This document shows, piece by piece, positions 5,964-8,791 of a stretch of 8,791 nt of DNA; position 1 is the first letter of the stretch, and the number at the start of each line of letters is the position of its first letter. The translations under genes were made by a program, and so were the position numbers. A model generated the notes under the pieces. It was given only the letters and a program-made list of their open reading frames with translations. It did no database searches and was not told the DNA's origin. This DNA comes from Rhodospirillaceae bacterium. GTDB lineage: Bacteria > Pseudomonadota > Alphaproteobacteria > DSM-16000 > Inquilinaceae. The DNA lies in the NCBI GenBank assembly GCA_020425485.1, contig JAGQRL010000173.1, positions 10,755 to 19,545 on the forward strand, given 5' to 3'.

Positions 5964-7030
5964 CCGAGATCAAGGACGCCGAGCGGCTCGAAGAACTGCG
6001 CCGCAAGCACGGGCGCCTGGCCCCGAACCTCGGTGCGACGGCCGAGCCGGTGGTCAACGACGACGTGCGCTCGCGCCAGCCGCGGTTCTGCGGCCTGGAA
6101 AGCGGCCACCGTGCCTGCCAGGGCTGCGGTGAGGCCCTGGGCGCGCGCCTGGTGTCGGAAACCGCCGGTCCCGACGTCATGCTGGCCAACGCCACCGGCT
6201 GCCTGGAGGTGTTCACCACCCCCTATCCGCAATCGGCTTGGCGGGTGCCGTTCATCCATTCGCTGTTCGAGAATGCCGCGGCCGTGGCGTCGGGCATGGA
6301 AGCGGCGATGAAGGCCAAGGGCAACCGCACCAAGGTGATTGCCCAGGGCGGCGACGGGTCCACCTTCGACATCGGCTTCCAGGCCCTGTCAGGCATGCTG
6401 GAGCGCTATCACAACGTGCTCTACGTCTGCTACGACAACGAAGCCTACATGAACACCGGCATCCAGCGGTCGGGGTCGACGCCTCATGCGGCGTCCACCA
6501 CCACCTCGCCGGCCGGCCAGGAACGCATGGGCAAGCGGCACCTGAAGAAGGACCTGCTTTCCATCATCGCCGCCCATCACGTGCCCTATGCGGCCAGTGC
6601 CTCGGTCGCCTACCCGGTCGATGTGCGCCGCAAGGTGCGCCGGGCCATGGATGTGGAAGGCCCGACCTTCCTGACCATCCATTCGCCCTGCCCGCTGGGC
6701 TGGGGCCATGACGGCGCGCTGTCCATCCAGATCGCCCGGCATGCGGTGGAATGCGGGCTCTACCCGCTGGTCGAGTTCGAGCGGGGCGAGGTGGTCAGCG
6801 TGATGCCCATCCGCAACCCCAGGCCGGTGACGGACTACCTGAAGTCCCAGAACCGCTACCGCCACCTGTTCAACGACAAGGACCCGCGGGCGCGCGAGGA
6901 GCGCGAGCACCTGCAGGCGCTCGCCGACTACAACATCGCCCGATACAACCTGAAGGGCATCGGCGAAGACGTCATGGACACCGACGGGCTGGATACGGTT
7001 CGCCGCGGCGGTCCGGTTCAGGTGATGTGA
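5960..7030 (+). CDS. 2-oxoacid:acceptor oxidoreductase, beta subunit (TPP and 4Fe-4S)
   Basis: The 356-residue beta subunit binds thiamine diphosphate and a proximal 4Fe-4S cluster. The TPP motif is GGDGSTFDIGF (130-140) followed by YDNEAYMNTGIQRSGSTP (158-175), which supplies the Mg/diphosphate ligands. Cluster cysteines are probably C53 and C56 (CQGCG), C81 (ATGCLE) and C244 (SPCPLGWG). AASASVAYPVD (211-221) and FLTIHSPCPLGW (237-248) are further family blocks. It differs from minimal PorB proteins by about 45 residues before the first CxxC and a charged C-terminal tail (res. about 295-356). ATG overlaps the alpha stop as ATGA with GGAGGAGG just upstream; ten bases separate its stop from the next start. 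The core fold is certain; the role of the N-terminal extension is unknown. Confidence 0.95.
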   Translation: MTEIKDAERLEELRRKHGRLAPNLGATAEPVVNDDVRSRQPRFCGLESGHRACQGCGEALGARLVSETAGPDVMLANATGCLEVFTTPYPQSAWRVPFIHSLFENAAAVASGMEAAMKAKGNRTKVIAQGGDGSTFDIGFQALSGMLERYHNVLYVCYDNEAYMNTGIQRSGSTPHAASTTTSPAGQERMGKRHLKKDLLSIIAAHHVPYAASASVAYPVDVRRKVRRAMDVEGPTFLTIHSPCPLGWGHDGALSIQIARHAVECGLYPLVEFERGEVVSVMPIRNPRPVTDYLKSQNRYRHLFNDKDPRAREEREHLQALADYNIARYNLKGIGEDVMDTDGLDTVRRGGPVQVM

Positions 7031-7040
7031 GGGAGCGACC

Positions 7041-8738
7041 ATGTCCAGCGTACTGACCCGCAGCGGCTATGCCGATCCCGCAACGTCGCTGAACTTCAAG
7101 ACCGGAAGCTGGCGGACCCTGAGGCCGGCCCACAAGCACGCCACCGCTCCCTGCCACGGCGCCTGCCCGGCCGGCGAGGACCAGCAGGCGTGGCTGGCCA
7201 AGATCCAGGAAAACGACGTCCGCGCCGCCTGGGAAACCCTGGTCAACGTCAACCCCATGCCGGCGATCACCGGCCGGGTGTGCCCGCACCCCTGCGAAAC
7301 GGCGTGCAACCGCGGCCACCTCGACCAGCCCATCGCCATCCACAACCTGGAGCGCTGGCTGGGCGACGAGGCGATCGCCAACGATTGGCCCTACCCCAAC
7401 GTGCCGGCGGTTGACCTGACGCGGCCCAAGGTGGCGGTGATCGGCGCCGGCCCCAGCGGGCTGTCGGCGGCCTACCACCTCACCCGCCGCGGCTACCGCG
7501 TGACCATCCTGGAAGCGCTGACGGAAGCCGGCGGCCTGCTGAAGTCCGCCATCCCGATGACGCGCCTGCCGCGCGACGTTCTGGATGCGGAAATCAGCCG
7601 CGTGCTGGAGCTGGGCATCGACCTGCAGCTACGCCAGCGCCTCGGCCGCGACTTCCAGATCGACGAGCTGGGCGACGAGTATGCCGCGGTGTTCCTCGGC
7701 ATCGGCTGCCAGAAGAGCCGCGAATGGAGCGTCGGCGGGGCGGTTCCGGCCGACCTGCATGAGGGCCTGCACCTGCTGAAGGGCTGGGTGGACCACCTCA
7801 GCATGCCGGAAGCCGAGCGCGTCGTGGTGCACGGCGGCGGCAACACCGCCGTCGACCTGTGCCGCATCATGAAGCGCAAGGGCGCTGCGGAGGTCACGCT
7901 GATCACCGCGTCCGGCCTGCCGGGCCCCGATACCGAGCCCGACGACGTGCTGAACGTGGTGCCGCGCGAGCTGGACGAGGCCCTGGAAGAAGGCGTGGAG
8001 ATCATCCCCCATGCCACCATCCAGCGGCTCATCATGCGCGGCTCGCGGGTGGTCGGCGTCGAAATGGTCAGCCTGAAGAAGCTGCCCGGCAAATCCGGCC
8101 GCAAGGAGCGCATCGCGTTCGAAGGCACCGAACGGGTGGTGCCGACGGACATGGTGGTGCCCTGCATCGGCGAAGTGGTGGACCCCGAAGGGGTAGCCGA
8201 CCTGCTGCATGGCGGCAGCTACCTGCGGGCCAAGGATGCCTTCGGGCACCTTGCCGACCATCCCAACGTGTTCGTCGGCGGCGATGCCCGCGGCGACCGC
8301 GGGACGGTGAGTGCGGCCATCGGCGACGGGCGCCTGGCCTCCGCCGCCATCGACTCCTACCTCAACGAGAGCCCGCTGCCGGATCTGACGCCGCGGCCGC
8401 CGATCCCCTACGAAGGGCTCAACCTGCACTACTACGAGAAGAAGTCGCGGGTGACCGTGCCCAAGGTGCCGCCGGAACGCCGGACCGACGATCTGGAGAT
8501 CGAAGGCGCCGTCGCCGGTGCCGCCGCCATCGCCGAAGCCCATCGCTGCTTCAGCTGCGGCAACTGCCTGGCCTGCGACAACTGCTGGACGCTGTGCCCG
8601 GACAACGCCGTGATCAAGACGGCGCAGCTGGCGTCGGACGGCTCGCACTATCTGTTCGACTACGATTTCTGCAAGGGCTGCGGCATCTGCGCCACCGAAT
8701 GCCCCTGCGGATATATCGAAATGATCCCCGAGCCCTAG
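7041..8738 (+). CDS. GltD-like FAD/NAD(P)-binding oxidoreductase fused to a 2x[4Fe-4S] ferredoxin (delta) domain
   Basis: The 565-residue product combines three parts. (a) An N-terminal Fe-S domain as in glutamate synthase small subunit, with C38, C42, C81, C85 and C89. (b) A two-dinucleotide-binding flavoprotein: FAD loop VIGAGPSG (133-140), NAD(P) loop HGGGNTA (264-270) and second FAD motif GGDARGDRGTVSAAIGDGR (413-431). (c) A bacterial ferredoxin module: C509-C512-C515-C519P and C544-C547-C550-C554P, with extra cysteines C503, C506 and C556. Part (c) corresponds to the delta subunit otherwise missing from the operon. It probably passes electrons between the TPP core and NAD(P)(H), like PadH plus PadF of phenylglyoxylate:NAD+ oxidoreductase; DsrL-type proteins have a similar layout. 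After the NAD(P) loop the Arg-Arg pair of NADPH-using GltD is absent (VTLITASG, 285-292), hinting at NADH. ATG has GGGAG 5 bases upstream. Domain assignment is firm, direction of electron flow is not. Confidence 0.92.
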   Translation: MSSVLTRSGYADPATSLNFKTGSWRTLRPAHKHATAPCHGACPAGEDQQAWLAKIQENDVRAAWETLVNVNPMPAITGRVCPHPCETACNRGHLDQPIAIHNLERWLGDEAIANDWPYPNVPAVDLTRPKVAVIGAGPSGLSAAYHLTRRGYRVTILEALTEAGGLLKSAIPMTRLPRDVLDAEISRVLELGIDLQLRQRLGRDFQIDELGDEYAAVFLGIGCQKSREWSVGGAVPADLHEGLHLLKGWVDHLSMPEAERVVVHGGGNTAVDLCRIMKRKGAAEVTLITASGLPGPDTEPDDVLNVVPRELDEALEEGVEIIPHATIQRLIMRGSRVVGVEMVSLKKLPGKSGRKERIAFEGTERVVPTDMVVPCIGEVVDPEGVADLLHGGSYLRAKDAFGHLADHPNVFVGGDARGDRGTVSAAIGDGRLASAAIDSYLNESPLPDLTPRPPIPYEGLNLHYYEKKSRVTVPKVPPERRTDDLEIEGAVAGAAAIAEAHRCFSCGNCLACDNCWTLCPDNAVIKTAQLASDGSHYLFDYDFCKGCGICATECPCGYIEMIPEP

Positions 8739-8767
8739 GGCTCGGCCCCTCGGTCCCCCCTCGGACC
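8728..8767 (+). terminator. Perfect 18-bp palindrome containing the operon's stop codon, then a second hairpin
   Basis: CCGAGCCCTAGGGCTCGG (8728-8745) is a perfect palindrome whose centre includes the TAG stop (8736-8738). Downstream, GGTCC-CCCCTC-GGACC (8752-8767) can form a smaller hairpin, in a run of CTCGG-plus-C-tract near-repeats (8741, 8749 and 8760). There is no T-tract, so it would be an atypical terminator or a mRNA 3'-end stabiliser. Nothing else is visible in the last 24 bases (8768-8791). Confidence 0.4.
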
Positions 8768-8791
8768 CCCCGGAATGCCAGGAACCCGATC

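Noticed and set aside
4229..7030. Indolepyruvate:ferredoxin oxidoreductase (IorAB)
   Set aside because: IorA fuses the alpha, beta and ferredoxin parts in one long chain; here gamma, alpha and beta are separate genes of Por/Pad type.
7629..8648. Long minus-strand open frame opposite the flavoprotein
   Set aside because: Low-complexity His/Val/Ala/Arg composition, no domain, and fully antisense to a firmly identified gene.
1..8791. CRISPR array, prophage, transposase or defence system
   Set aside because: No spaced direct repeats, integrase or transposase motifs, or nuclease/effector domains were seen on either strand.

Overview
The window is GC-rich DNA, probably from a free-living proteobacterium. 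A member of the Alphaproteobacteria such as the Rhodospirillales fits best, judging from overall composition, a PagL-type outer-membrane enzyme (so a Gram-negative with LPS) and an FNR/FixK-type box. The taxon is inferred and was not searched.

Layout. (1) At 1-572, minus strand, is the 5' part of lipB (octanoyltransferase for lipoate synthesis), cut by the window edge before the catalytic cysteine. (2) Divergent from it at 634-721 is a complete tRNA-Leu(GAG) with encoded CCA. A perfect 10-bp inverted repeat fills the 61-bp gap between them. (3) At 797-1366, minus strand, is a PagL-like lipid A 3-O-deacylase precursor. (4) The gap at 1367-1688 carries a 72-bp element able to fold into a 29-bp hairpin. 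(5) At 1689-3289 are two paralogous ABC-2 type permease genes joined by a GTGA overlap, with no ATPase gene next to them. (6) At 3299-3838, minus strand and converging on the permeases, is an unassigned two-helix membrane protein, preceded by a possible 43-codon small gene. (7) At 4229-8738 is a tight four-gene operon for a 2-oxoacid:acceptor oxidoreductase in the order gamma, alpha, beta, then a flavoprotein fused to a two-cluster ferredoxin module. A near-perfect FNR/FixK/ANR-type box (4114-4127) lies upstream. The operon ends in a palindrome that contains its stop codon.

How the genes work together. The gamma, alpha and beta subunits form the thiamine-diphosphate and CoA-dependent core that oxidatively decarboxylates a 2-oxoacid to an acyl-CoA. 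The fourth gene seems to combine the usual delta ferredoxin subunit with a GltD-like FAD and NAD(P)-binding module. Electrons could therefore pass from the TPP centre through Fe-S clusters to FAD and a nicotinamide coenzyme inside one complex, much as in phenylglyoxylate:NAD+ oxidoreductase (PadEFGHI), although there the delta and flavin subunits are separate. The operon architecture and the FNR-type box suggest induction at low oxygen. The substrate cannot be read from the sequence. This operon is the most interesting part of the window; the rest looks like ordinary chromosomal housekeeping and envelope genes.
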